DNA from: an uncultured Lachnospiraceae bacterium
GTDB taxonomy: Bacteria > Bacillota_A > Clostridia > TANB77 > CAG-508
Direction of reading: 5' to 3'
Length of the DNA stretch: 32,853 nucleotides
Assembly: GCA_947165105.1 (NCBI GenBank)
Contig: CAMUZC010000009.1
Span: 1-32,853, forward strand
In this document: piece by piece, positions 1 through 8,793 of the stretch
Numbering within the stretch: position 1 is the first letter of the stretch
Layout: each line of letters starts with the position of its first letter
Translations under genes and position numbers: made by a program
The notes under the pieces: generated by a model
The model's database searches: none
The model's input: the letters and a program-made list of their open reading frames with translations, nothing else
Told to the model about the DNA's origin: nothing

Positions 1-55
1 TTTTCCTTTCTACCATGTATCTACAACCTCCCAGCCAAGAACTAAATCGCCATTG
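1..55. repeat. Terminal direct repeat, copy 1 (circular overlap)
   Basis: These 55 bases are identical to the last 55 bases of the window (32799-32853). An exact overlap of this size at both ends is what an assembler leaves when it closes a circle. A real short terminal redundancy is the alternative. The repeat lies inside the 3' end of a tail gene, which argues against a functional terminal repeat or att site. Confidence 0.93.
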
Positions 56-1494
56 TTTTCAAGTGATTCATTATTAGTTGGGAAGCAATTTATTCCAACC
101 GATAATTTCTCAGTATCGATAAATAAAATCGGTGTTCCTTTTGGAACTGTGAGATTGTATGTTGTAGTACCAAATTTATCAGTTATAACTATTTGAACAT
201 TCCAAGCATATAGTTTATTAATGCTAAATTGAACAAGTGTATTATTTGAAATAGTACTATATGCAGAATAACTAGAATCTTCAACCTTTTTATATCGATA
301 TTGAATTGATTGAATACTGTTTTTACTATTTACACTCGAAATAGTCACATTAACTTTTAAATTTGTTGTATCTTCATAGTTATTTACTCTCTTTAATGAA
401 ATTACAGCTGATGGATTAACCCAATCAAATATTGTTATTGTTTTAGTTACTGTTGTAGAAAAGCCTCTACTGTCAATTGCTTTTACTGTTAATGTTGCAT
501 TATTTGATAAATTAACAATTCCATAATTGATAGTTGATCCTGATGATTTTGTTTGAGTACTGCCATTAAAAGTAATCTCATAACTTGATATCGAAGCTCC
601 ATTTTTAGCAGTTGCATTTGTAAAAATCACTTGAAGAGTTGAATTATTTCTAACAATATGCTGATTATTCTGTGTTATTGCAACCACTGAACTATTAGTA
701 TCTTGATAAGTGACCTGTGATGATGCAAAAGTAGGATAAGAATTTGTAACACTTGCTTTAAATGTTATACTTTTAGTTCCAATTAATGTGCTTCCGGAAT
801 ATGTATCTACATATATTGTTCCTGTGCCACTTTTTGCACTTGGAATCTGATTATACATATTTGAAGAATCGCTACTTGTATTCCAACTATAACTATTAGT
901 TACCCCAGTCGCTAATGTTTTACTCCAATTAGAAAATACAACTCTTATAGTGTGTGTAAAACTACTAGAATATCTATTAGTATTGATAGTAATAGAATCT
1001 CCAATATTGAAATCCGCACTTGATAAAGTTGGAACAGATGCTCTAGCAATTGTAGGTAAATCAAAGTTTCCTGTGTCTAAATCAGCATCTTTAGACATAT
1101 AAGGATATGAAGATAATGAAGTTCCATGTCTAAATGTAGTTCTTACATTTATTTTTTGTGTTCCATCATCTTTATGTTGAACATCTCCTGTCCACTCACC
1201 AAACTGTACCCAATTGCCAGCATTGTTTTGAGGTAAATTTGGAACTGGAGTATATCCTAAATTTTCCCATGTTCCATCATTAACACTAAGATAATTTCGA
1301 AGCTTAGGACTTGTAAAACTACCCCATCCTGCACTTGCTTTTTGAGTTCCGTAAAACCTTTTTATTGTTATATTTGACTTATCAGTTTCTACTGATTGGC
1401 TATTCAAATATACTTCGACTTTCATCTTATACCATTTAGAATATCCACCAGCATTTATATCTGTTAATGTTGCTGTTTTTATTAATGTTGCCAT
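10..1494 (-). CDS. DUF859-type phage tail / receptor-region protein
   Basis: 494 aa. The N-terminal half (conserved-looking SNITIKRFYGTQKASAGWG, then GEWTGDV) resembles the DUF859 family found at the tail tip of Streptococcus and other Firmicutes siphophages. The rest is Ser/Thr/Asn-rich beta sandwich-like sequence, as in adhesin or baseplate proteins. The C-terminus resembles the end of tail proteins (VGINCFPTNNESLENNGD, WEVVDTW). It starts 10 bp after the tail endopeptidase-like gene, with GGAGGTGAATT before ATG. It probably contributes to the tail tip and host recognition. The stop is TAG, and the next small frame continues in phase after it. Confidence 0.8.
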   Translation of the reverse strand: MATLIKTATLTDINAGGYSKWYKMKVEVYLNSQSVETDKSNITIKRFYGTQKASAGWGSFTSPKLRNYLSVNDGTWENLGYTPVPNLPQNNAGNWVQFGEWTGDVQHKDDGTQKINVRTTFRHGTSLSSYPYMSKDADLDTGNFDLPTIARASVPTLSSADFNIGDSITINTNRYSSSFTHTIRVVFSNWSKTLATGVTNSYSWNTSSDSSNMYNQIPSAKSGTGTIYVDTYSGSTLIGTKSITFKASVTNSYPTFASSQVTYQDTNSSVVAITQNNQHIVRNNSTLQVIFTNATAKNGASISSYEITFNGSTQTKSSGSTINYGIVNLSNNATLTVKAIDSRGFSTTVTKTITIFDWVNPSAVISLKRVNNYEDTTNLKVNVTISSVNSKNSIQSIQYRYKKVEDSSYSAYSTISNNTLVQFSINKLYAWNVQIVITDKFGTTTYNLTVPKGTPILFIDTEKLSVGINCFPTNNESLENNGDLVLGWEVVDTW

Positions 1495-1504
1495 AATTCA
1501 CCTC

Positions 1505-3142
1505 CTATACTATTGGAACAAATCCTATTCCTGAATTAGTACTTGTTTCGATATCTACAATTCTAATTTTGTTAGATATTGTAATTTCTTCTTCAACAAC
1601 AGATTTTTTCATATGAAATTCATCTCCATCAACCCAATATGTCTTTTCATCTGTTGCATCATACCCGGCAAATCCTACTTCAGGATTTATCTTTATGTAT
1701 GAATTATCATCACAATAAAAAATCAAACCGTTTTTATCAAATGTTGATATTAATCGATTTGACTCATCATATAATTCAATTATTCCTGATTCATTTAAGT
1801 TAGATCCTAATTTTAGTGTTCCACCTTTTATCATATCAGCCACTAGGTTAATAACATTAATATTTTGCATGTCTAATGTTCCACCAATAGTCCATGCTGA
1901 TTTAAATGTTCCATTTATGCCTGTATTACTAAACCCTATACCACCATTATTAATCATAATTACATTTGTGGCATTTTCTTTTGGCAATGTATCTACCACT
2001 AAAATCTTATCTCCATCATAAATAACATATGAGTTTCCCATCGACTGTCTTATACTATTTGTTGCTTCTTCTAATTCGTTTTGAAGCTTTGTATATTTTT
2101 CTGATGTTTCTCTATTTACAACTTTTGTTAAATCAGCTGTAATGTTTGTGATTAAATTAGATAATTTACTTTTAAAATTACCAAATTCAATCTTTGTATA
2201 TTGTTCCTGAATGCAATCATATTCAATTGCTATTACTTTAGTTATTAAATCTATCTTACATTTAGGATGTTTTACATATATTGTATCTCCTATTCCGGAA
2301 ACACCTTTTAAATATGCATTTACTGAATAATTAACTCTTGGAACTTTATTTTCTTGAAGATATAAATTACCCTGGTTTCTTAAATCTTCTAATAAGGCAC
2401 TTTGATATAATTCTTCTGTTTCATAATTCTCCGGATCTATATCATTTTGTTCAAAAGAAATTACCTTTGAATATGGTATATCATATAATTCTTCAGAGTT
2501 TTGAAGATATACCTCCGGAAGTGTGATTCCATCTTTTCCAACCGGTAAAATCTTTGTAGCAACTTTATCCCAATTTTCTTCTGCTTTGATTCCAATTATA
2601 TCTTTACCATATGCTAGAGTTATTCCTCTATCTTGACCTATTTCTTCCCTTACTTCTATAGAATAATTGTTGCGGATTAAATGACCATTCCATCTATCTA
2701 CAACAACAGCTAATGCTTCTTCTAAACTATGTCTTACACACCTATAAGATGCAATATTAGATATATCAGATATAAATGTGAATGGAGTTGTTTCATCACA
2801 TGCATTATTTAAATGATCCAATGCATCATTACAATTTTTAGAAGATACATATGCATCTCTTATTAAATAATTCTTAGAATCAAAATATAAATGATATCCT
2901 CTCACTTTTAAAGTCTTATTTTCTATTTCTGGATTAGTTAATCTAAATCCCTGATATCCCCAGGGAGTCTTAACTCTTATTATCATACCAGCTTGATAAT
3001 AATCTAAATTATCTACTGAATCTTTAAAATCACAATAATAATCTCCATTATCTTCTATTCTCAATTTCGAATATAATGGTTTTAAAATCTTTATTCCATT
3101 ATCAGCAAAGTTTTTTTCTGTAGATGGATAACAACTAATCAT
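1505..3142 (-). CDS. Tail-associated endopeptidase-like tail protein (Tal/tail spike)
   Basis: 545 aa from the ATG at 3142, which overlaps the Dit stop. A GTG nine bases upstream is possible but sits on the AGGTGG ribosome site. The N-terminal region (about residues 1-330) resembles the phage-tail endopeptidase/Gp27-like ring domain of Gram-positive siphophages. A coiled segment around residues 330-370 leads to a beta-rich C-terminus that begins YVIYDGDKILVVDTLP, typical of Tal proteins that present adhesins. Expected role: tail-tip hub after Dit. No catalytic motif can be assigned by eye, so peptidase activity is family inference. Confidence 0.75.
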   Translation of the reverse strand: MISCYPSTEKNFADNGIKILKPLYSKLRIEDNGDYYCDFKDSVDNLDYYQAGMIIRVKTPWGYQGFRLTNPEIENKTLKVRGYHLYFDSKNYLIRDAYVSSKNCNDALDHLNNACDETTPFTFISDISNIASYRCVRHSLEEALAVVVDRWNGHLIRNNYSIEVREEIGQDRGITLAYGKDIIGIKAEENWDKVATKILPVGKDGITLPEVYLQNSEELYDIPYSKVISFEQNDIDPENYETEELYQSALLEDLRNQGNLYLQENKVPRVNYSVNAYLKGVSGIGDTIYVKHPKCKIDLITKVIAIEYDCIQEQYTKIEFGNFKSKLSNLITNITADLTKVVNRETSEKYTKLQNELEEATNSIRQSMGNSYVIYDGDKILVVDTLPKENATNVIMINNGGIGFSNTGINGTFKSAWTIGGTLDMQNINVINLVADMIKGGTLKLGSNLNESGIIELYDESNRLISTFDKNGLIFYCDDNSYIKINPEVGFAGYDATDEKTYWVDGDEFHMKKSVVEEEITISNKIRIVDIETSTNSGIGFVPIV

Positions 3143-3837
3143 TATAACCACCTACTTCTAGGATCTACCACTATTTTTGTTAATGTTCCGCTCCAAGATA
3201 TAGTGTTTTCACCTGAATTTAATAATGGAAATTCTCCAGTCATATTTCTATTCTTTAATGTATTACCTTTATATGCTTCTTGTTCTTCTGAATCTATTGT
3301 TACATATCCATCATCTATTGATACTGTAAAAACATCATAACCGTTTAATGAAATAGTAACATCACCAGAGCCATATAATGTAATTATTGGCTTAGATTTT
3401 TCAAGTCCAGAGTTAGTAACCGTTAATTCAGTTTCATTTGTGATAGTTAGTTCAGTTTCAGATTCATTGACTTTATACTTATATGGTTGAACATAAAATG
3501 AAATTGTTGCAGTTTTATATCTGATTAATCTTTCAAAATCTATATCTCTTATTATTTGAGCTTTATAGTATTTATCAAGTTCATTTGAGAAAACAAGAGT
3601 TCCTGATCCAGTAAAATACTTTATAACACTATTAATATCGAAATTATTAGCTAATCCTATTTTTATTTCTTTTTCATAACTTTCATAGCCTAATTCTTCT
3701 ACAATATCTCCATCTCTACCATCTATAGTTGTAATTTTAGTTCTCATTTTAGGCTTTGTAATAGGTGGCAATTCACATATTATTAAACCACTTACATTTT
3801 GACTGTTTAAATTATTCCATATAATATAGTTATTCAT
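3142..3837 (-). CDS. Distal tail protein (Dit-like)
   Basis: 231 aa. Position between the tape measure and Tal, length, and the opening segment (IIWNNLNSQNVSGLIICELPP, then TTIDGRDGDIVEELGYESYEK) match the sipho_tail/Dit family, which forms the hexameric ring joining tail tube to baseplate. The C-terminal part (PIITLYGSGDVTISLNG, then GENTISWSG) is the usual jelly-roll-like domain. The start ATG overlaps the tape measure stop (TAATG), implying translational coupling. Confidence 0.85.
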   Translation of the reverse strand: MNNYIIWNNLNSQNVSGLIICELPPITKPKMRTKITTIDGRDGDIVEELGYESYEKEIKIGLANNFDINSVIKYFTGSGTLVFSNELDKYYKAQIIRDIDFERLIRYKTATISFYVQPYKYKVNESETELTITNETELTVTNSGLEKSKPIITLYGSGDVTISLNGYDVFTVSIDDGYVTIDSEEQEAYKGNTLKNRNMTGEFPLLNSGENTISWSGTLTKIVVDPRSRWL

Positions 3838-6050
3838 TATGAATACACCACCTTTTCTATTGTATCTGTTATAAATGTTCCCATTTCATTACCATCCATA
3901 ACTACTTTTACACCCTGTAAAGCTTCTTTAAAAGCCGCCACCATTGTTCCATAATTATTAGAAAAACTTCCGCTTGCATTACTTCCGAAATTTGTTGTAA
4001 CATTTGTATCAAACTCTGTAGGTATTGCATTTGCAATTTCTTTGTTTACCTCTTCCATTTCATCAGAAAAACCAACTCCTATACCTTTAGCTAAGTTTGT
4101 ACCTATTTCATCTCTAAATAATGTTGATGGTGAGTTAATTCCAAATAATTTTTTTATAAATTTAAATACATTTCCAACCCAGCCTTTTATTTTATCTTTA
4201 ATCCATGTTAATGAATTACTGATTCCACTCCATAATCCTTTTACTAAGTCAAGTCCTATTGATGCCATTTGTTTTGCACCATTTGCCAGTCCTTTAACTA
4301 TAGCACTAATTATCTGTGGGATTTTAGAAATCAATTGAGGTATTGCTTTTATTAATCCAAGTGCTAATTCTCCAGTTAATTTAATACCCATTTGAAGTAT
4401 TTTAGGAAGATTATCTGCAATTGCATTTATAAATTTTTCAATTACTACCGGTATTTTATCTATTAATCTTGGCAATGCTTCAATTACTCCTCTTGCCAAA
4501 CCTATAATGATATTTATTCCTGCATCTATAATTATGTCAATGTTATCAAGTACAGTTTCTGTTATTAAAATGATAGCATCAACTATTGTTGGAATAAGAG
4601 TCGGTAATGCTTCTGCTAGTCCATTTGCCAATTCAACTATAATAGTTATTCCTGCTTGAACTATTTGAGGTAACATTGCTATCAGATTATTAACAAGTGT
4701 AAATATAATTTGAGTAACAGCAGGCATTATTTTAGGCAACGCATTTACAATTCCCTCTAATAATTTTGTTATTATTTCTACACCAACTTCTAAGATTCCA
4801 GGTAGCATTTCGACTATCTTTTCAATTCCAGTTTGTAATGCTTCAGCCATCTTTCCAAATCCCTCTTCAAGACCTAAATCTCCATTTATCATTTCTTGCA
4901 ATGTTTCAGCCATTACTTTTATTTCAGGTAAGAATCCACCTATCAAGTTATTTCTAACATCATTAAATAACTGTCCTGCACTTATTTTCATATCATCTAT
5001 ATAAGAAGATGCTATTTTAAACTTTCCTGCATCAGTTTGTGCTAGAGCTTCATTCATTCCCCCTACAGATCCAGTTATTGCTTCAAGTAAGGCATTTACT
5101 CTATCTTCTTCTGTTCCAAACTTCATAGCCTCTTTTTCCGCATCTGAGAAATAATATCCCATTTTCGAAAGACCAGAATAGTCACCATTTGACAAAGCTT
5201 TACCTAATCTTGTAGCAATTGATAAAGTTTGCTCTTCAGATGCATTCATACCATATTGTTGAACTGTCATATCTAACATTGCATCTGTAAGTTTTTCAAT
5301 TGATTCTTTTTGAGTGGTATATGTTGCTAATTCTTGATATCCATTTAAAATTGCAGATTTAGAAACCACGCCATTTTTTTCTTTAGCTTCAGCTAGCTTT
5401 ACATATGCCTGTATGTCTTCTTCAGTTGCATCAGTAGTGTTCTTAAGTGCTGTTCTGAACTTTTGCTCTTGTTCTTCTAAATTAGATGCCATTTCAGACC
5501 ATTCACCAAATGCTCTTGCCACACCTTTTATTGCACTTCCCAATGCTTTGATTCCATCTACAACAGCTTTACTTATTAAATTACCTTTAATAATATCTCC
5601 AAGACTTAATGAGCTTTCTCCTGCTTTCTTTTCGGCTTCCTCAAACTCTTTCAATTCTTGAGTATTGCTTACATTGGCTTTTTCCATTTGCTCAATCACT
5701 GAAGTGTTATCTCTAATTTCTCTTGATGTCTTATTAACTTCAGCTTGAGCATTATTTAAAGTAGTTTGCCATTTTTTCACTGTTTCCGCATTACTATCCG
5801 TGCTAGTTTTTGCTTCATTTAACATTCTTCTTGCTTCTTCTACAGCTTTTGTTTGTTCTTTATATTTTTCTTTTAAAATATCATTCTTTTTATTTAAACT
5901 ATCTATACTATCTTCATTTTTTCCGTAAGAACTCGATACAAGCTTCATTTCACTAGTAAGTTCTTTTAAACTATTGTTTATAGATGTTAATGCTCTTTTA
6001 TATTCCGTTTCTCCTGTAAGTTTAATTGTTCCACCAAAGCTTCCTGCCAT
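3837..6050 (-). CDS. Tape measure protein
   Basis: 737 aa, the longest protein here. The opening (GSFGGTIKLTGETEYKRAL) and a charged coiled coil at about residues 25-145 are typical of Firmicutes tape measures. A long hydrophobic stretch of amphipathic repeats rich in ALP.LI..I follows at about 410-600, then the widespread segment INSPSTLFRDEIG near residue 640. It sets tail length and may enter the membrane during ejection; at about 0.15 nm per residue it predicts a tail near 110 nm. It follows the G/GT chaperones, with GGAGG before the ATG. Confidence 0.92.
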   Translation of the reverse strand: MAGSFGGTIKLTGETEYKRALTSINNSLKELTSEMKLVSSSYGKNEDSIDSLNKKNDILKEKYKEQTKAVEEARRMLNEAKTSTDSNAETVKKWQTTLNNAQAEVNKTSREIRDNTSVIEQMEKANVSNTQELKEFEEAEKKAGESSLSLGDIIKGNLISKAVVDGIKALGSAIKGVARAFGEWSEMASNLEEQEQKFRTALKNTTDATEEDIQAYVKLAEAKEKNGVVSKSAILNGYQELATYTTQKESIEKLTDAMLDMTVQQYGMNASEEQTLSIATRLGKALSNGDYSGLSKMGYYFSDAEKEAMKFGTEEDRVNALLEAITGSVGGMNEALAQTDAGKFKIASSYIDDMKISAGQLFNDVRNNLIGGFLPEIKVMAETLQEMINGDLGLEEGFGKMAEALQTGIEKIVEMLPGILEVGVEIITKLLEGIVNALPKIMPAVTQIIFTLVNNLIAMLPQIVQAGITIIVELANGLAEALPTLIPTIVDAIILITETVLDNIDIIIDAGINIIIGLARGVIEALPRLIDKIPVVIEKFINAIADNLPKILQMGIKLTGELALGLIKAIPQLISKIPQIISAIVKGLANGAKQMASIGLDLVKGLWSGISNSLTWIKDKIKGWVGNVFKFIKKLFGINSPSTLFRDEIGTNLAKGIGVGFSDEMEEVNKEIANAIPTEFDTNVTTNFGSNASGSFSNNYGTMVAAFKEALQGVKVVMDGNEMGTFITDTIEKVVYS

Positions 6051-6066
6051 AAATATTCCTCCTTTC

Positions 6067-6647
6067 TTAATCGCTTATAAATTCACCATCATGATCCATT
6101 TCTTCTTCTAGCTCATGATAGCTTTTTCTACTTAAATTAAAATCATAATTGTTTTTATAGTGTCTATATTGCTTTAATAATTGAGCTAGTGTCATTCTTC
6201 CTACTTCTTTAACCGAATAAAGCAACAAATTATGTCCTATAAATAAAAGCCATGAGAAGTCAATTTCATCATCATACTCCTCATGGATTACGCGTTTTTT
6301 GATTCATCACCTGTAGTTGTTGACTTAACTGTCAATTCTTTAACAGCATCTATTATTTTCTTGAATCCAATTCTTCCAATTATTCTACCAATTTGTTTAT
6401 CAGTTAATGGTTGCACATTAGATCCTGTTCTTTCATTTTCAATATCTATTCCCTCATTTATCATTGAAGCTAATCCATATTTTAAATCTTTAATTTGAGG
6501 CTCTCCAATTTCTTTGTTTTCTACCATTTCACCCCATTTTTGCATAGAACCATATTTTTCTTGTATTTCTTCCATTACATTTAAGTTAAAACAAATAGGT
6601 AATTTATTATTTTCATCTATTTCTAAATAAGTTAATTTCTCTTTCAT
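6067..6647 (-). CDS. Tail assembly chaperone GT (-1 frameshift product)
   Basis: Reading G (start 6647) through a -1 slip at AAAAAAC (6294-6300) joins its first 118 codons to a 75-codon downstream frame: RVIHEEYDDEIDFSW and so on, ending HDGEFISD, stop at 6067. The product is 193 aa. The downstream frame lacks its own ribosome site and fills the gap to the tape measure exactly, as the T region does in lambda-like siphophages. GT is expected to bind the tape measure and recruit major tail subunits. The slip site, 7-nt spacer and strong stem are all visible, so this is well supported from sequence alone. Confidence 0.88.
6250..6300 (-). promoter_or_regulatory. Programmed -1 ribosomal frameshift signal
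   Basis: Read on the minus strand: slippery heptamer A AAA AAC (6294-6300, phased with TCA AAA AAC), a 7-nt spacer (6287-6293), then a 10-bp stem. The arms are CCATGAGGAG (6277-6286) and CTTCTCATGG (6250-6259), with one G-U pair and a 17-nt loop. The zero-frame stop TAA falls inside the spacer. Heptamer type, spacing and stem are the classic arrangement for tail chaperone frameshifting. Confidence 0.9.
6288..6647 (-). CDS. Tail assembly chaperone G
   Basis: 119 aa. It lies between the major tail protein and tape measure. The N-terminus (YLEIDENNKLPICFNLNVMEEIQEKYGS) resembles phage tail assembly chaperones of the GP13/gpG type. The ribosome site AGGAGGGAAAA precedes ATG 6647. The frame ends ESKNA-stop, right at the slip site that yields GT. 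The major tail terminator upstream should lower its transcript level relative to the tube protein, as a catalytic chaperone requires. Confidence 0.85.
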   Translation of the reverse strand: MKEKLTYLEIDENNKLPICFNLNVMEEIQEKYGSMQKWGEMVENKEIGEPQIKDLKYGLASMINEGIDIENERTGSNVQPLTDKQIGRIIGRIGFKKIIDAVKELTVKSTTTGDESKNA

Positions 6648-6660
6648 TTTTCCCTCCTAA

Positions 6661-6697
6661 TAAAAAATAGGGGTGAGATTTTATTATCCCACCCCTA
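6661..6697 (-). terminator. Terminator after the major tail gene
   Basis: A 12-bp stem (arms 6668-6679 and 6686-6697, one G-U pair in the minus-strand RNA, 6-nt loop) followed by six T on the minus strand (6662-6667). It lies just after the major tail stop and before the chaperone gene. Partial termination here would explain high tube protein and lower downstream expression. Confidence 0.85.
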
Positions 6698-6705
6698 AAA
6701 TTATG

Positions 6706-7299
6706 TTAAACTGTTCCGCTTGTTGGTGTTAATAGACCATTTAAGTAAGTTTCTGCATCTGATAAAGTATCAAATGTTTCATGTTTTTCCCAAGTTCCTA
6801 CTGGTATTCCATTTATAACTTTACTTAATGGGAATACAGTTGCTTCTATTGAAGTTGTACTGAACTCAACATTAGCACCTCTAGTTTTATTATCTGAAGT
6901 TACTTTTGTGAATTTTATTCTTGGGAAGAATTCAACTTTGTACTTCTTTGCACCATTAACCACTTTTGGAATAATGTGACCATAACCAAATTCAGGAGCA
7001 GAATCATCTATTGTAGATACTACTTCTCCATCTGTATTTGTGTTTCCAAATACTTTGGCTAATAATACATCATCATCATCAGCTATTTGTAATGTTAATG
7101 TTCCTTTATTAAATGAATAATCACTTTCACAAAGACTATCATTAGCATATAATTCTGCACTGTTATATTCAGGTGCAAATTTTTCATCTACCACTTTTTC
7201 AAATTCTGGAACACTTCCGCCTGTTCCTAATGTTTTATATTTATTAGTGGTTGTATCAATTTCATTATATTTAGCTTTTCTAAAACCGATTCTTGCCAT
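6706..7299 (-). CDS. Major tail protein (phi13-type)
   Basis: 197 aa. The N-terminus MARIGFRKAKYNEID, and internal YANDSLCESD and TLTLQIADDD, match the phi13-family major tail tube subunit of Gram-positive siphophages. It lies directly after the tail terminator gene (3-bp gap) and before the chaperones, the normal place. A strong terminator follows. The Ig-like C-terminal domain seen in some relatives is absent. Confidence 0.9.
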   Translation of the reverse strand: MARIGFRKAKYNEIDTTTNKYKTLGTGGSVPEFEKVVDEKFAPEYNSAELYANDSLCESDYSFNKGTLTLQIADDDDVLLAKVFGNTNTDGEVVSTIDDSAPEFGYGHIIPKVVNGAKKYKVEFFPRIKFTKVTSDNKTRGANVEFSTTSIEATVFPLSKVINGIPVGTWEKHETFDTLSDAETYLNGLLTPTSGTV

Positions 7300-7301
7300 T
7301 T

Positions 7302-7658
7302 TTAAATCATCCTTTCTTTCTCAAATGTGCATGTTTTATGGTATAGTTCAGTGTCATCTTCAAACATTTCAGAACTATCTTCTATCCACACAAATTCATT
7401 GGTTTTCATTAAATTTTTTATATAATTCTCTATATCTAAATAATTTCCATCGCTATATATATCTATATCCACTTGAAATACACTATATAAATCAGTATCA
7501 TTAGCACATAATAAAGGACTATTTACAAGAATAGTCCAAGTTATATATGTTTTTGAATTACCTTTATATTTTAGATGAGCTACTGGAATTGTAACTTGAG
7601 TGTTATTTCTCTCGATTACAATTTGGTCGCCTAGAATTGATTTTATTTCCTCATTCAT
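7302..7658 (-). CDS. Tail terminator / tail completion protein (putative)
   Basis: 118 aa, acidic. Its position between an HK97 gp10-like protein and the major tail protein is that of the tail terminator (tail-to-head joining, Tc1/gp17-like). No diagnostic motif is recognised; the call rests on synteny and size. It is separated by 2 bp from the gene upstream, in a tight connector operon. Confidence 0.6.
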   Translation of the reverse strand: MNEEIKSILGDQIVIERNNTQVTIPVAHLKYKGNSKTYITWTILVNSPLLCANDTDLYSVFQVDIDIYSDGNYLDIENYIKNLMKTNEFVWIEDSSEMFEDDTELYHKTCTFEKERMI

Positions 7659-7660
7659 AA

Positions 7661-8092
7661 TTACTCCTTTGGTAAGTATTTTTCTTCAGCTTTTTTCATT
7701 TCAGATTCTATTTGATCCTTTTTAAATGATTTTCTAAAGAATGGTTTTTTTGCTTCACCACTACTTGTTCCATATTCTCTAGCCATAGCAATTAATGGTA
7801 TTGGTTTTCCTTTAGGATATCTCTTACTAGATTTTGAAATATCATATCCATCAAAGCCAACCCATGTTTGTATTGAATCACCATCACTAGTAATTTGGAC
7901 TCTTGAAATTTTCAATCCTTTATCTAATGATTTTGTGGTCTTGAAAGATTTCTTCATATTGTTTTTAACATTATTCCGAACAACTTTCGCACCCACTTGA
8001 GTTAATTCACCAAATATTTTTTTTGAATTTATTTCAAGTTCTTGAAGTTCTTTAAGTAGTTCGAGTGGAAGCTCAGCTTTAAACTTAGCCAT
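7661..8092 (-). CDS. HK97 gp10-like head-tail / neck protein
   Basis: 143 aa, basic. The layout (LELLKELQELEINSKKIFGE, then KVVRNNVKNNM, later AREYGTSS and PFFRKSFKK) matches the HK97 gp10 family, a neck/tail completion protein. The ATG overlaps the stop of the head-closure gene (TAATG), so the two are probably translationally coupled. Confidence 0.8.
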   Translation of the reverse strand: MAKFKAELPLELLKELQELEINSKKIFGELTQVGAKVVRNNVKNNMKKSFKTTKSLDKGLKISRVQITSDGDSIQTWVGFDGYDISKSSKRYPKGKPIPLIAMAREYGTSSGEAKKPFFRKSFKKDQIESEMKKAEEKYLPKE

Positions 8093-8418
8093 TACTTATC
8101 AACTACTTTCGCTTGTAATTCCAACTCTAAGTTTTTTTCATCTACATTGTTAATATACTCAATTGAATAAGTCTTTCCATTATATTCAATTAACATATCC
8201 CTAGTTATTATCACTTTAGGATATCTTATAGTGAAATTGGTATATGCCTTTTCAAAATCAGTATTATTAACAATTAGTGTATATCCATGTGTGGTTTTAA
8301 CACTAGCATATGGTTGAAGAACAATGCTTTCAGTTTTAGTTTTAAAACCTGCATTGTCCTCTGTTTCCACTATGCTATATATTGTTATTTTTTTATTATA
8401 CTTTCCAGGATTTATCAT
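8092..8418 (-). CDS. Head closure / head-tail adaptor
   Basis: 108 aa. INPGKYNKKITIYS near the N-terminus, and IRYPKVIITRDMLIEYNGKTYSIEYI further on, are hallmarks of the phage head-tail joining (SPP1 gp16-like) family. It overlaps the preceding connector gene by 4 bp. It is expected to close the connector after DNA packaging and dock the tail. Confidence 0.82.
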   Translation of the reverse strand: MINPGKYNKKITIYSIVETEDNAGFKTKTESIVLQPYASVKTTHGYTLIVNNTDFEKAYTNFTIRYPKVIITRDMLIEYNGKTYSIEYINNVDEKNLELELQAKVVDK

Positions 8419-8732
8419 AGGTTATTTGTACAGTGCATATCAAGTATAGACTGTACCACCTTATTCAAATTCTTGGTATCTACATACAAGCTTCTGTTAT
8501 CATACATGTCTTGACACAGTACATAAACAGCAATTACAAATTCAGGATAATCATCTAAATCCTTATCATTTGCATTTTCACCTGTAATCGGAATACCAGT
8601 ATAACTAGATATATAATTTTTAGCAATTTTTAGATAAGTTTGCAACTCTTGTTGCTCTTCTTGATTAGGTGTTCCTAATCTAATGTAATCTGCTATGTTG
8701 GTATAAGTTATATCACTTACTTTATTTATCAT
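8415..8732 (-). CDS. Head-tail connector (gp6/gp15-like)
   Basis: 105 aa, mostly helical. DYIRLGTPNQEEQQELQTYL, then AKNYISSYTGIP and a C-terminal helix with CQDMYDNRSLY, fit the HK97 gp6/SPP1 gp15 connector family. The ribosome site AAAGGAGG lies 8 bases before the ATG. It starts the connector cluster after a 61-bp gap from the capsid gene. Confidence 0.8.
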   Translation of the reverse strand: MINKVSDITYTNIADYIRLGTPNQEEQQELQTYLKIAKNYISSYTGIPITGENANDKDLDDYPEFVIAVYVLCQDMYDNRSLYVDTKNLNKVVQSILDMHCTNNL

Positions 8733-8793
8733 AATTTATTCCTCCTTTACATGAGGTTTGCCCAAACAACTTAAATATTATCTAAATTAAATA

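Noticed and set aside
4042..5661. Several plus-strand frames opposite the tape measure gene
   Set aside because: They are mirror frames of a long, clearly coding minus-strand gene, lack ribosome sites and have low-complexity composition.
8744..8770. GTTTGCCCAAAC palindrome after the capsid gene
   Set aside because: Short stem with a two-base loop and no T tract; no clear function.
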